A stretch of DNA of 64,000 nucleotides from Varanus komodoensis (GCF_004798865.1 NW_025336481.1:35379130-35443129); one strand, 5' to 3'; shown: positions 1 to 11,455, numbered from the stretch's first letter. Notes: a model not told the origin generated them from the letters alone. Made by a program: numbers and translations.

Positions 1-115
1 TGGTGGGTAGTGTGTTGGACAGATAGCTACTGCGCAGCCCTGGGTTCAAATCTGCTCTTGACTAAGAAACTCACTGAGTAGCCACAGACATATTCCCATC
101 CCTGCTGCTATAATA
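1..115 (+). repeat. MIR/CORE-like tRNA-derived SINE, diverged
   Basis: The segment has GGTAGTGTGTTGGACAG, CCTGGGTTCAAATCTGCTC (B box) and AACTCACTGAGTAGCCACAG, matching the head and first part of the CORE of the MIR-like SINE seen better at 57.5 kb. It is cut off at the left window edge and degenerate on the right. Confidence 0.55.
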
Positions 116-1989
116 GTAAAGGGGGAATATGCTGATATACACCACAATTCACCACTGTATTAGCACGGCCTAATAAAATGTATCAGGCTACTAATGTGAG
201 CAACACTCCATGAAAAATCAAATAGACTATTAAGACTGAGAGCAAAGATATTTCCAAGGTCACAAAACAAAGGGTTGCTTAGTGGATACCCAAACTTTAG
301 CCTCGCAATGACTACAGATAAATGCCTGCATCTGAAGACATTTACCCATAAGTGTCCATAAAACCTTTCCACATGTTATGCTGAAAAAGTGATCTCAGAA
401 ACCTGGCAAATCCAATTCAAAGAACAAAAGAACTGGGTTATTTTCAACTGAGTTTCAGTATGTATAGGGTGTGTCCACACCATCTGAAGAGACTTGGATG
501 CAAAGTACTGGGTATTAGAACAAGTTCAGTACTCAGTTATGGGGCATGGGACTGCTCCCTTACTACTGTGACAGCTTCCTTGAATTACTGTTTTGGGAAG
601 GCTATCATGAAAGGGGTGATTTGGCTAAAATTAAAGACAGTTAAAAAGGGGGCTTGTGAATTTAACCGAGCCCTTTCACTAAACTTTTCCTTGCAAACTA
701 AGGGGTTGCTGTAGACCCCAGAGGCTGTTTAAAATATTTGTAAAGCTTAAAAAATGTTTTAGAAAATGCGTGCCACTTCATATTCTATGCATTCCTCAAC
801 AACCATTATGTGATTTGTTTTCCTGAGAGATTTTATCTCCTGTACTTTTCATTAAAAAAATAAACGAATTACTAAGCTACCAGCAATCTGATTTTAACTT
901 AACTAGAATGAATGGGGAAATGAAACCATCAAATGGCTAAGCTAACTTGCATTTTTTCTCTGTGGCCCACTGGTGAAACTTACCAGTGTGTTTTACACAG
1001 GCTGAAAACATTTTTGAGCAACAGCAGGTTTTTATATCTCCAATATTCTTTCTCTTCTGGTTGCCAAATGGCAGCTCCAGGTCCAAAATTTGGAACATCA
1101 AATGACCTGCAGAGCTGAATTTGAATGCCTGGAGACCTTCCTCTCCCCACTTGATCTTAACATCTTGCCTAACAGAGAGAGCTTGAGACTCTAAAAGCTT
1201 GCACAATTTTTGAATCTTTTGTTAACCTAATAAAAGTTCCTCACTAAGACAGATTTTAATCTATGCTATATTAATACAAATGTTTGAACTTTTCTTATGG
1301 TCAGCCTGGCTACCATTTTTTTTTTTTTTGTATTGGATGCATGTATGCACGCACAGAGAAACACACACTTAAAACGATGATGAAAAATTCAGAAATATTT
1401 CTATAACCTATTTGTCAGTGAAGCTGTTTTGGCCATCATATCTCTCCTACAATAGCACCAGAAAAACTCTAGCAAATCATTATCTGCCATCACTCTCCAT
1501 TAGTCATGCTTAGAGCATCCAAAACATTTTCTTCACAAAATCCTCCGCAGAAAAAGCACAAACACCAATTGAGATGCTAGAACTATATTGAAAACCAGAA
1601 TGTGTTCATTTCAATTGTGAGATTTCTCATTATACGAATTCCTTCAAACAAGATCCACGTCTGCCTCTGGAGAAATTAGTAATAGAATAGGGTTAATTTC
1701 CTTTCAGCTTGGAAATGATGATTCATTAGAGATGATTGCTCACTTCCAGAGCCCTTGCAAATGAAATAAAATCCCCAGAGGACATAAAAACATCCAAGAA
1801 ACATATGTCTTTTGACCCTTACACCTGGTTTTAGGCAGATTTATTTGGAAAGAAGTTTTTTGGAATTTATCAAGCCCTTGGCCAAGGAGTGAGCCGCATG
1901 TACTGTTAGTGTGATGGCCTCACCTCCAGGACAATGCAGGGGTGGGGGAAGAAGCCACAAAAGAGCAGCAGCAGAGAGCAGGACAGAAA
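116..1989. other. Intron of PHACTR1, no recognisable content
   Basis: AT-rich sequence with only short open frames and no splice-bounded coding segment. There is a T run at about 1316-1330. I see no further repeat that I can name. Confidence 0.6.
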
Positions 1990-2120
1990 GTGCTGAACCT
2001 AGGGGTGGGCAACATGATGCCCGCCAGGCATTTTGGACTACAGCTCCCATAATCCCTGGTCACCGGCCATACTGGCTACATGCTCTGAGCGTTATGGTTC
2101 AAAACATCGGAAAGACATCA
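1990..2120. repeat. Half of a palindromic hAT-like MITE
   Basis: AGGGGTGGGCAACATGATGC, then GGACTACAGCTCCCATAATC and GGCCATACTGGCTACATG match one half of the small palindromic family represented better at 57.8 kb. The mirrored half is largely lost. Confidence 0.5.
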
Positions 2121-4713
2121 GGTTACCTGTCTCTGGTTGCACCCATACCCTTCCTGCTGCTTCCCCTTTTGCCCAGCTGTTCTAGATCTTTGTTCACAGG
2201 ATACATACAGGTGAAGAACACAGTTGAAAAAGCTACTTGAAATGGGGCACAAATTTCAAGAGGAAGGTGAGCAATGGGGAAAGGCTTAAGTGCCCCATCT
2301 AGGTACTCCACTGCAAAGCTGTCCCTCCTGAGGACACTCTGTGGTAGCTGCACAGGTAACATTCTGCACAGCCGCATTGCAAGATGTGCTCTGATATCCA
2401 GATTACATGGGATTTCCACAAGTAAATCTTGTACACCATGAAGAGCAACCAGCTAGCATCACCACTCCCCCAAACATACTTGTATAGCGCTGTCTCTGCT
2501 AATGACCTCATGGTGGCCATCCTTGAACAACAGAATTCCTGAGTGAAATCGTTGAATTGCAATGCACCAAGACATTCACTTCTGCTCATTTGGGTCTGAA
2601 TAGAGACAGTGGCTTTCTGTCCCACAACAGCTGTTACTAGCTTGGGTCTTCTTGTCCTAGGACCCTGGTAAACATACTAGCTGATTTGGCTAGTTTTCCC
2701 CTTTCCAGCTAAGAGAAAGGAAAATACCAGGTAAAAGGTTTCCTGCTGGGGATGGGGGAGAAGGAAGGGAATCACCTCCTCTATCTCATAAGGGGGGTGG
2801 CGGTGGGCATTAACAGACCTGATAAAATCCCCTCTTTCCACAGCCTAAATGTTCTATGGAGAAAGACGAAGAATCTCCCCAACTCATGGAGAGGGTTCTT
2901 TTGACAATCATCGTGCTGCATCCCCAGCCTGGCTCAGTTTGTGGGGAAGGAAGAGCAGAGGAGCATGGCATGAGGAAGGAAAAGGGGTGCCCCATGCCAG
3001 CAGTTCCAGCACGTTGAGGTTCATTAATTGATCAGTGATGATGGGTGGGAAAATACTGCATGGAGGGCCATTGTATGCCACAAATCTGGTCTGCAGCGGG
3101 TGGGGGTGGGAGGAGGAGGTTCATCTTATACACTCTGCCTATAGGTCAGCATGGTTCGAATGTTCAAGGAACAAATTCCACCTGCTTTATTTCTTTTACA
3201 AATAAGGGGATGGCCAGACATATGAACAGAAGATAGTGCATGGATTGCTTTGCAGTGGTAGAAAAGTTGAGCTGCAAAGGCTGGCTGTGCTTTTTTGCTG
3301 GAAGGGCCATGGAGACAGACTGCAGCAGCTCAGCCTCCTCTGATCCATAAGTTTCTCTACTTAACAAGCAGAGATACATGCAGGGCCAGGCAGACCCTTC
3401 CTGGCTTCTCAGTTCGCTTGCTCCTGCTAGCCTGGAAGCTGAAATGCACTCTTGGGCCATGTTCAGCTGTGATCCTTTAGAGCAGCAAGCAAATCCAGTG
3501 CTGCTAGCCTCGTATGAAACCCACTGTAGCTCATGAATGATTCTATCCTTAAAAAGATGATATGCTTTTGGATAGATGATGGTTTATGGGGTTCATTAAA
3601 AAACAAGTCAGTTCCACAATCTTCTCTGCACTCAGAGCCAGAGCACACAACATGGCTGGTAAGAAGGACTCATCAAAGCCTTCCTTTTCATCAAAGATGC
3701 AATGAAAGGATACACCTTACTGAGATGTGCATGCTAAGATTGGGGTGGGGGGGCTCCAGAAAAACACTACAATGGATCACCATCTACAGGCATGGTCAAG
3801 GTAAACAGGACCATTGCAAAACAGTGGTGTGGAAGGTCAGCTGGGACAATGGAAGCCGATTGTAACAGGGGCTCATGCTGAAATCAGGCAGGTCAGGGAG
3901 GTCTGGGACCTGCACATTCTCTCAGCAGACCTGGAGTAGAAAACAGCTGGCTGCAGATCAGTTGAATGAGTGAGTAACTGAGGGCATTTAAACACTGGAG
4001 TGGGTAAGTGGCACAGAAAACGGAAAGAAAGGCAGCAATATGGAAGAAACCTCTGCAGTTGGCTGGGCTGGGAACAGGTGAGATGAGCAGGAGGAGGAAA
4101 GAAAATAAAAAGTAAAGACAGCAATGATTCTCGCCCTTGCTCCCATCCAGGCACAGAGCAGTCAAGTCCAAACAGAATGCAACTGATGTTAATTTTGGAC
4201 ATGACCAAGCGGTTGCAAATGCTACTTAGGAAGACACAGACATGAACGATCCATGTGGGCTGAATCGAAGGAAGGGCATATGCTGGCTGGGACACGCTGG
4301 GAAATGCAGGGCTCTTTTCTTTCTGACACGCACAGGCTTGCATCTTCACCCTGCTTTAGTAGCCATTGTCCTAATCTATGCAACTGCAGCTGCATAAGGC
4401 AGTGGCTTGGGATTTCTCTGAGACTTCTCAGCCCCCTCACAAGCTCCCAGCATTTTTCAGGAGAAGCTATGGCCAGCTGAACTGACATAAAACTAACATG
4501 CCGAGAAAGATGACCTACAACAAGACACAAGAACGATCCTGATTAATTTTGGTGCATGTTGTGCTAATGCCCAAAAGGTCCTGGTTCTGTCATAAGTCAG
4601 TGACACACATATTTTGGTGGACAACTATGAAATCCGGTAGCATTACGGAGAAAAGACACAGGGAGGGGTGCACTTTTAGAGGGGGCAGAAACCATTCTGC
4701 AATACTTACTTAC
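2121..4713. other. Intron downstream of the 69-residue PHACTR1 exon
   Basis: This holds several open frames up to about 158 residues (for example 3873-4349 minus), with low-complexity composition and no family resemblance. I looked on the minus strand for the next PHACTR1 exon and found none. No confident repeats were recognised. Confidence 0.5.
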
Positions 4714-4920
4714 CAGCTAAGTGGTTGGCAATCCGGGCAATGGGTTTAGGAGGCAGGGCAGGGGGCTGTTTGAGGAGGGATTGCTGTTTCACTGGGGTGT
4801 CCTCACGGTCTCCAGAGAAAGCAGCGGATTTTTTAGGGGGAAGTAGCAGGACTGGTTTAGATGAAGGATCTTGAGATAGGTGGGATCCAGATCCACTGGA
4901 CGTGGGGCTCTCTTCAGACA
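4714..4920 (-). CDS. PHACTR1: PHACTR1 coding exon: proline-rich 69-residue segment, probably alternative
   Basis: This 207-bp exon begins with TG completing Val, then SEESPTSSGSGSHLSQDPSS, and continues through KPVLLLPPKKSAAF and LLKQPPALPPKPIARIANHLA, leaving a final G. The acceptor is GTCCTCCAG and the donor GTAAGTAAGT, near-perfect. ALPPKP fits an SH3-type proline ligand (inference). Length and content agree with the 69-residue insertion that, from memory, distinguishes the longer PHACTR1 isoform from the 580-residue form. As the exon is symmetric (phase 1 on both sides), skipping it keeps the frame. The next coding exon, expected to start with DPGAPVKLP in the family, is not present in the 4.7 kb down to the window edge. 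Confidence 0.92.
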
Positions 4921-6302
4921 CTGGAGGACACAACCACAGCATAGACGCAACAGCGTTACAAGCAAAGCGGTAGCAGAGAGACAACAGAAGCAGCAGAGCA
5001 GTGCGGATTTTCAAACGTAACAAACAGCAGAGCTTACTCAGATATATGAAGGAAAGAGGAAGAAAGGAGAAGGAGGAAAGAGAGAAACTGTCCACAAAGA
5101 GACTGGCAACAACCCTTGGTGCTTTCACGACAGACAGCAGGAGTACTGGCATCAAAACTGTATATATGGCCTTATTCTGGACAAATTTGTAGGCCGCTTT
5201 TGCTTACAACCAATGGACTGCAACAGCACAAATGCCCATGCCATAGCCCTTCAGACAAATATGCATACATGGTGATTTCTCCTTGGGCCCCTTGTGGTTC
5301 AGAAATGTGGAACTGGCAGGATCCCTTTAGGGTCGTTGTTTGCAGGGCTTTGGTGTTGAGGGAACCTTTCTCACATTCACTCATCTGGCAAGGAACCCCA
5401 TAGGCGGCAGAGGACTCTCCACTTTCTGTAAACTAGAAAATTCTCAGGCATGCTCACCACACCTCGCCCCCAAAGCTCCTACCTCACTGGCTGAATGTCT
5501 CAAGGAAAGACCAGTAGAAGCTGGAAAAGATTATAATTCATCATACATTGAAATCCCTCTCAAAGAATCCAGACAAAGTAGCTGGATTCTTTAAAAAGAT
5601 GTTGCTGGTACTTTTTGCCAAATTTTGGGACCTTTCAGTAGTTGCAACTCACTAGCCTAACTGTGCTATTAAATAATTTTCAGATATATCATTTTATCCT
5701 GGCAATCAAACGGGTGAATATTTGGTTATCCCTTGTCTACAGTTGGAGCATCTATTTCTCTCCTTCATCAGTACAGGCTGTTTCTGTTCAAGCCAACACA
5801 AATATCACAAAAAATTCATTGCCTTAGCCATATAACTTAAACAGTGAGAGATCAGCTCTTAGCCCCTGCATTTCATGAAAGACTGGCATCCAATAAGATC
5901 GGCATCCAAGTTATTATATAAATTACTTTAAGCAGAATGATCTTTGCTCAGTGAACCTGAAAACAAGTGGATCTGCATTCTGTTTCACTTATATTACAAT
6001 GTCTTGTTCACCACCATGGGGTAATTTGCCCAAAGTGCTCCAAGAAGTGTGCTGGCTGCCATTTTGAATATGCAATCTGTGGCTTGTCATGCTGCACAAA
6101 CCTGGGCATTGTATGTTATTTGAATAATCCCCAGATGACCCTTAAGCAACCCTGGTATGATTCCTAGAACTGTGCTTTCCATATTTCATGCATTTTTCAG
6201 AGCCCCACTGATGAAGGAATCCATGGTATATGGCCAAGGTCATTCACATGTTTACATGAAACAAAATTTGACCATGTCTCATAGATAACAATGTCCTGGT
6301 TT
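4921..6302. other. PHACTR1 intron, unassigned
   Basis: Part of the 3.2 kb intron between the exons at 4.7 and 8.1 kb. Apart from the splice acceptor pyrimidine tract next to 4920 I see no recognisable element. Confidence 0.5.
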
Positions 6303-6625
6303 GCACATTTGTTGGGTTGTAGGGTGTGTGCAGGAGTAAGCACACACCCTCCCACCTACTCACTGCTTTCAGTTTATATCCAGTTTCTCAAACAATCCAG
6401 GAATGCCCAGTTCCTGGATTGTTTGAGGCAACATCCAAACTCAGAACTCCTGCAGTTGAGGGACAAGTGAGCTAGAGTTTGTTGATGGATTTTAATTCTA
6501 GATTGTTTGTGCCTAAACAACCCAGACTTTGGGGTTTGGACATCAAATCAAATGACCAGGAAGTGGAGCATTCATGGGTTGTTTGAGAAACCAGACGCAA
6601 AGTGGGAATTGCAAGCCAGTTGCAG
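6303..6625. repeat. Palindrome-rich MITE-like repeat with a perfect 17-bp hairpin
   Basis: CTCAAACAATCCAGGAA at 6387-6403 is exactly complementary to 6411-6427, with a 7-base loop. Further copies of the motif occur as AACAACCCAG and GGGTTGTTTGAGAAACC near 6520-6590. The same GGGTTGT/ACAACCC vocabulary appears at 49.3 kb, so this is a dispersed family. No target duplication was located. Confidence 0.5.
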
Positions 6626-7224
6626 GTAGCACAATCACTACCTCCTATGTGACCCTGACAATTAATGGGATAAAACAATCAGTGAATTGCCATTATGTAA
6701 GAATCAAGTCAATGGATAATGCCACAGGCCCATATAGAATGAGGCTTACATAAAAATAATATTGCCACAATTTATTCAGGTACTCTTTTAATATTATAAT
6801 AATGGAAAGATGATTCTCATGCAAATGCATGGCAAGGGCTTCCGAGTAGTTGCCTTTGGGAGGCCCACTAGCAGAACCTGAAGGCAACAGTGCTTTTCAA
6901 GTGTAACCAATGGAATCCTGCCTCTGAATAGGGAGGGTCTGTAAAGCCATCATAAATAATTGTTGCCTTCCATGCATTTGGCTAATTCCTGTTTAAAACA
7001 GTCTGAGCCATCATATAGCAGCCATCTTGTTATCTGGCAGCAGTGAACTGCACAAAACAATAATGACCGTTGTATGAAGAAGCACTTTTGCTTTCATTCA
7101 TCTATTCTGAGTTTACTGTCTCTGAATTTCTTTGGATGACCCTGTTTTATCTATTATTATCAGAGGAAGGAAACCTTCTCTCTGTCTACTTTTTCTTTCC
7201 ATAACAAGAGGAATCTTACAAGCC
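6626..7224. other. PHACTR1 intron, unassigned
   Basis: AT-rich sequence without a coding segment or a repeat that I recognise. Confidence 0.5.
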
Positions 7225-7372
7225 TTCACAACAGCCTTTCACAACCTGTTGCCTTCTTGAAGTGTTGGACTACAACTATCATCACCCCCAGCTTGCATGG
7301 TCATATGAGCTGGCAATGATGGGAGTTGCAGTTCAATGCATCTGAAGGACACCCGCTTGAGGAAGAATGCCT
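7225..7372. repeat. Palindromic hAT-like MITE, diverged
   Basis: It begins CAGCCTTTCACAACCTGTTG, then has GGACTACAACTATCATCACC and the mirrored AATGATGGGAGTTGCAGTTC, and ends near CTTGAGGAAGAATG. The two halves are imperfect inverted copies, as in the family at 57.8 kb. Possible flanks CCTTCACAA and CCTTGAAAT are only roughly alike, so the target duplication is unproven. Confidence 0.6.
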
Positions 7373-8109
7373 TGAAATATCCTCCCACCATAGTTTCCTT
7401 TGTTTTGAACTAAAAAACTCTGACTACTTTAGTCACTCATTATAGGGAAGGTACACCAATCTCCTGATAATTTTGGTTGCTCTTTTCTGTCCTTTTCCAG
7501 TTCTACAGTACCTTTTTTAAGATAGGGTGAGTCAGTACTCAGTAGCCCAACCATGGCCACAACCCTAGATTTGTGCAACAGAATTACAATACTGACAATT
7601 TTATTTCCAGTCTCTTTCCTATTGAGCAGTAGCATGGAATTTCCTTTTTCAGAGCTGCTGCTCCCTGGCTTGATGTTCTCACTAAGCTTTCCACTATGAC
7701 CTCAAGATTTCTTGGCATTGTACAAGCTGTTATTTTTAATTTAGTCAAATGAATTCATATATACAATCATTAGAAACAAAAGTAATGAATAGTATTTTGA
7801 GCAAGTCAGTTTAACAGGGTGAAGAATGATACATTGCCCATATCCAACCATGATCAGTGCAAAACTTTAGCAGACTTTAACTCACCACACATTCTATTGT
7901 TATTAGAGATTTGCACCTGCAGTTAATTTACCCAAGAAATTTATTTACGTAGGTATGACTCCTTGGACTCCTTGGATCCCATAGATTAGTTCTTGATGCT
8001 TCCTAGCCCCCAAACATAGAACATCATCCTGGGTATGTTAGTAGCAAAGTACTAATGGATTCCTGTCGCATCACATCTTATGTAGCTTACTATGGAACTT
8101 GAAGGCTAC
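7373..8109. other. PHACTR1 intron just downstream of the linker exon
   Basis: About 740 bases of AT-rich intron next to the splice donor of the 8110-8277 exon. No named repeat recognised. Confidence 0.5.
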
Positions 8110-8277
8110 CTGTTCCATCCATGATCTCTGGAGTTGGGAGTACTTCATATGTACAGGAATCCCCTGATGCAGAACAGGGCTCCAATTCAGAAAGAGCTGG
8201 GAGTGAAGCTTGGCTAGAACTCAAAGCCTGCCCATTCTCTAACGACCCTTCTTCATTTTGTATGGGGAGCTCTGCAT
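8110..8277 (-). CDS. PHACTR1: PHACTR1 coding exon: acidic/serine-rich linker
   Basis: This 168-bp exon begins with AT completing Asp, then reads [20 protein letters not shown], followed by [13 protein letters not shown] and a segment ending [14 protein letters not shown], with a final G. It matches the PHACTR1 linker after RPEL-N (human, from memory: [27 protein letters not shown] and SYEVLQPSDIMDG). The linker is predicted to be disordered and rich in Ser, Glu and Pro, with no catalytic residues. The acceptor is TTCTTCCAG; the donor is GTAGCC, weaker than those of the other exons. Divergence from human is concentrated in the middle (CSASGDSC against PMPRDPC), as expected for a disordered region. 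Confidence 0.94.
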
Positions 8278-8436
8278 CTGGAAGAAAGTCCAATAATTAT
8301 GTGAGATTAACATGATAATCACAAGCTTTGAAAATCAAAACTCTTTAATAGGAGAATGTCTGGGAAATGGGACCCGCCTCCAACTCTCTCTGGTGGGCCA
8401 GTTGCCTTGTTTGCAATCACACATAATAGTCAGAGT

Positions 8437-8661
8437 CATTTCACACAGAACAACTGGGTCAGAAGGGTCCAGAAAGGCCAATGAGTCCAACCCCCTGCAG
8501 GACACCAGGCACAGCATTCCAATCAGATAACTGCCCAGTTGCTTCTTGAAAGCATCTAGTATGGAAGAGCACTCAGCTTCTCTTGGCAGCTGCTTCCATT
8601 GTGATCCTGAACAGCAACACATTTGCCCCATCTTGTTCTGGAAGATCCAAACATCTTTCAT
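8437..8661 (-). repeat. CR1-like LINE 3' end, degenerate
   Basis: On the minus strand a frame reads QLPREAECSSILDAFKKQLG, resembling the last residues of CR1/L2-type reverse-transcriptase ORFs (LP.E...S.S...FK..L). It is followed by a 3' segment that on the plus strand reads GAGTCCAACCCCCTGCAGGA, a typical CR1 3'-UTR block. Only the very end of the LINE is present. Confidence 0.65.
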
Positions 8662-8959
8662 TCAGAAGAGCAGAGGTCAATACTAACACATGACTGTGTC
8701 TTCTACACATAGTAATGTAATGAAATGGATCTATAACAGGATTATATTGTTGTGAGCCATGGTTCTCTTGAGTAAACACACTACTCCAGAAACTCCTTTT
8801 CCGATCAACTTTATTATTACATGTCCCTGAGTTCACCAGGAGTGAAATGTTGAGCCCTCTTTAACATCCATCGTTCCCTTGCTTTTTTTGTAAGCTGTTC
8901 AGCATCTCGGTCCTGAGAGGAAATCGTGTCTGTCTGTGCTCTTCCCATTTCTTTCCCAA
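8662..8959. other. Intron, unassigned
   Basis: No recognisable element between the CR1-like end and the serine/proline-rich open frame. Confidence 0.4.
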
Positions 8960-9300
8960 CTGAACCTCCCGTTGGTGCTGTCACCTGGCAACTGGCACCA
9001 CCTCTTCAGGAGCAGGGACTTCTGTGTCTGACAAATTCCAGCTCTAGCTCCACCTTCTCTCCATGGATTGGTAGACCAGAACTCTCATCAGCCCGACCTG
9101 TCAATCCTGCCTCCTCTTCCCCTGCCTCCTCATTCCCATGGGTGGATCAACCCAGGCTCCCATCAGCCCGAACTGTCAACTCCTCTCCCTCTACTCCCCA
9201 GATGTTCCTTGACTTGGCACACTGCTTGGATGTGCTGAGATCCCACCATGATCTCACCCGCACTATATGAGCTTAAGTTCCCATCAAGCCAGACAGCTGC
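8960..9300. repeat. Two tandem copies of a 75-bp unit, unknown origin
   Basis: CCATGG begins the unit at 9061 and CCATGGG begins it again at 9136. Both are followed by CATCAGCCCGA-type sequence and CTGTCAA. A third degenerate trace (TTCCCATCAAGCCAGACAG) occurs near 9275. The plus frame is open throughout the two units and reads SPWIGRPELSSARPVN, then FPWVDQPRLPSARTVN, a 25-residue period. No known protein family is recognised, and the frame (8926-9270) is probably a fortuitous or decayed repeat-derived frame. Confidence 0.5.
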
Positions 9301-9755
9301 CTGTGTGTGTACAGGCACCCTGGTTCACAACAGGTATTTCCTGGTCCAACATGTGTTTGGCACAAAGCTGCCCAGAGAAGCAGGTGGGGAAGTGGGACCA
9401 TTTGTCCCAAAGCCCTGCAAAGGAAACCTCTTGACTCACTCCATTGCCTACCACTGGCCACTGCTCTACCTTGCCACAATGTTCATCAGAGCCCACACAC
9501 ACTTGTGACTCCTTGCAGGGAAGGGGTGATCTCCTTCTATCCTTGCAGGATCTGTTTTGTTTTCCTCTAGAGCTCTCAGATCCACCACTGGGCTGGTGCA
9601 AAAGGCAGAGAACTAAATAATTCTGAGCCTAGGAAATGAATACCAGAACCAAATGAAGCTCCCAGTCCTTCCGCATACAAAATCCACTGCGGGTCACTTC
9701 AATCATTCTTCATTTCAGCAGTTTAATTTATTACTAAACCACTGAAAATCAGAAG
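9301..9755. other. Intron, unassigned
   Basis: Overlapping short open frames on both strands but no family signature. Confidence 0.4.
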
Positions 9756-9832
9756 TCCTTGCCAATCTATTGCAGATCTCTAAAAGACCTACCAGTGGAT
9801 CCAGAGGGGATCTTTTGCCCACCCCTGTTGTA
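9756..9832. repeat. Short repeat related to the 11381 fold-back
   Basis: It contains CCAATCTATTGCAGATCTC, AAAGACCTACCAGTGGATCC and a terminal GCCCACCCCTG. The order of blocks (GATCTATTGC, ACCTACTAGT, ATCCAGA) is the same as in the left arm and loop of the hairpin at 11381-11455, so both are probably remnants of one hAT-like family with a CCCACCCCTG end. Confidence 0.4.
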
Positions 9833-11094
9833 GGTTCCAGAGGCTGCAACCCCAATATCACATTTGCCCCAGGCTCCATAAACCCTCTGGATAGCCCTGG
9901 CTTAGCACTTCTGCAACTCTGATTTTAGGGTCACCATTCTGTGCAGACTTACCCGGGAACATCTCCCAGATTATTTCTTGAATTTACTGAACATGGCAGG
10001 ATTGCCAATAGGCACAAAAGTTCACGATAAGATTTCAAAATAAAAGTTTCATTAAAAACTTTTTAATTAAGATACTCTTTAAAACTTCCATTTACATTAC
10101 AAAATAAAAGATACTCTTTAAAACTTCCATTGGACTGAACTAATTTTTGTAGCAAAATGTACCTCTCCACTTACTAAATATTGTGTAAGGCAGAGATATT
10201 GCTGCCAAAGAAGACAGAAGGTAGGTGACAAGTGGATATATCAGATTCACCCAAAGGGAAATACGATAAATACACATTTCAACATCCCTTGGAAACCATT
10301 TTTAATAACTCTGTGAATAGTGGTGGCAAACATTTCTGAAAATCTCTAAAGACAAAGCAATGAAAATTATGTTTTGCCCTTTAAGGATCCTTGAAAAGGT
10401 AAAATCTCCTGCTTCTCCTTTTCCTTGAATTATTCACAATAATTAGTTTTTCTGCTTATTAGTGAAGGATTTGGAGAGGATTATAAAGATGGAATGAGAT
10501 ACCAGGAATGTGATCAACAGAAACCTGGCTTCTGACTCTCAGTGGAACAAGAAAAAGGAAGGTCATATGATTGCTAAGAACCCAGGATTTACCTTGCTGC
10601 TAACACTGGAACAGAATCCTATCATATACCCTGCTCTTTCTACCATAATTGATTTAATTTTGAAGAATTTTTGACCATTGAGCAGGTCTAATTAAAGCTG
10701 TTATCCAAATTTTGTTTTTGTAACTTAGTATTATTTGTGAATTACACTAAAGGAATTTTAAGAGATATACTAGGAAATAGAGGTGTAATTAGCAACATGC
10801 CTACTTAATACACGTGTGTAACAATAGTTGAGTACATGAATAATGGTGGAGCTTTCTGAATTGGGAAAGGACTGATGCAGCTGTAGGTAGATTTCTGTCT
10901 TACTGGATCTACTTTGCTTTTTATTAGAATCCCAAATTAATCAATAATAAACAAAAGTCTGCACAAAAAATATTATTTTTAAATATGAGTCTGGGAATGG
11001 GTTTTTGACCAACTCATAGTTCTTTCACATAAAAATCCATTTCTGGTTATCTCTTGCTTTCTTAATTCCAGTAGAGTAATAAAGAATATAACAA
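9833..11094. other. AT-rich intron with a 23-bp direct repeat
   Basis: The 23-base block starting AGATACTCTTTAAAAC occurs at 10070-10092 and again, unchanged, at 10109-10131 (39-base period). Otherwise I see no element; the stretch is AT-rich and lacks coding signals. Confidence 0.55.
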
Positions 11095-11342
11095 TGGGGT
11101 GTGTGTTGCCATTATATATATACATAGCATTCATATTCCAGCTTTCTTCCCTTTGCAAGGAACCCAAAGTGGCTTTCATAGTCCTCCTCCTCTTCATTTT
11201 ATCCTCACAGCTGCAAACCTATGACGTAGCTAAGGTTAAGAGTCACGCAGGCACTGGCCCAAAGTCACCCAGTGAACTTCATGGCCAAGTGAGGACTAGA
11301 ACCTGCATCTCCCACATTCCCATTCCAATATTCTGAGCTCAC
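11095..11342 (-). repeat. MIR/CORE-like SINE
   Basis: Reverse-oriented copy. The plus strand shows ATCCTCACAGCTGCAAACC, GCCCAAAGTCACCCAGTGAA and GAACCTGCATCTCCC, the complements of the TGTGAGGAT core, the CACTGGGTGACTTTGGGCC block and the B-box region. Its 3' tail lies near the TATATATACAT run at 11112. Confidence 0.75.
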
Positions 11343-11380
11343 AGTGCGGTGCAGTGGTTAGACAACCCTAAACCCTTGCT

Positions 11381-11455
11381 GATCTATTGCCAGTCACCCA
11401 GAGACCTACTAGTATATCCAGAACTAGTAGGTCTCTGGGTGACTGGCAATAGATC
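11381..11455. repeat. Perfect 33-bp inverted repeat (fold-back)
   Basis: The arm 11381-11413 (starting GATCTATTGCCAGTCACCC) is exactly complementary to 11423-11455, separated by nine bases (ATATCCAGA). All 33 positions pair. It sits just after the MIR-like SINE. Confidence 0.95.

Noticed and set aside
3873-4349. 158-residue minus-strand open frame
   Set aside because: It has no domain or family signature, sits inside a PHACTR1 intron without splice sites, and overlaps another open frame on the same strand, as expected of chance frames.
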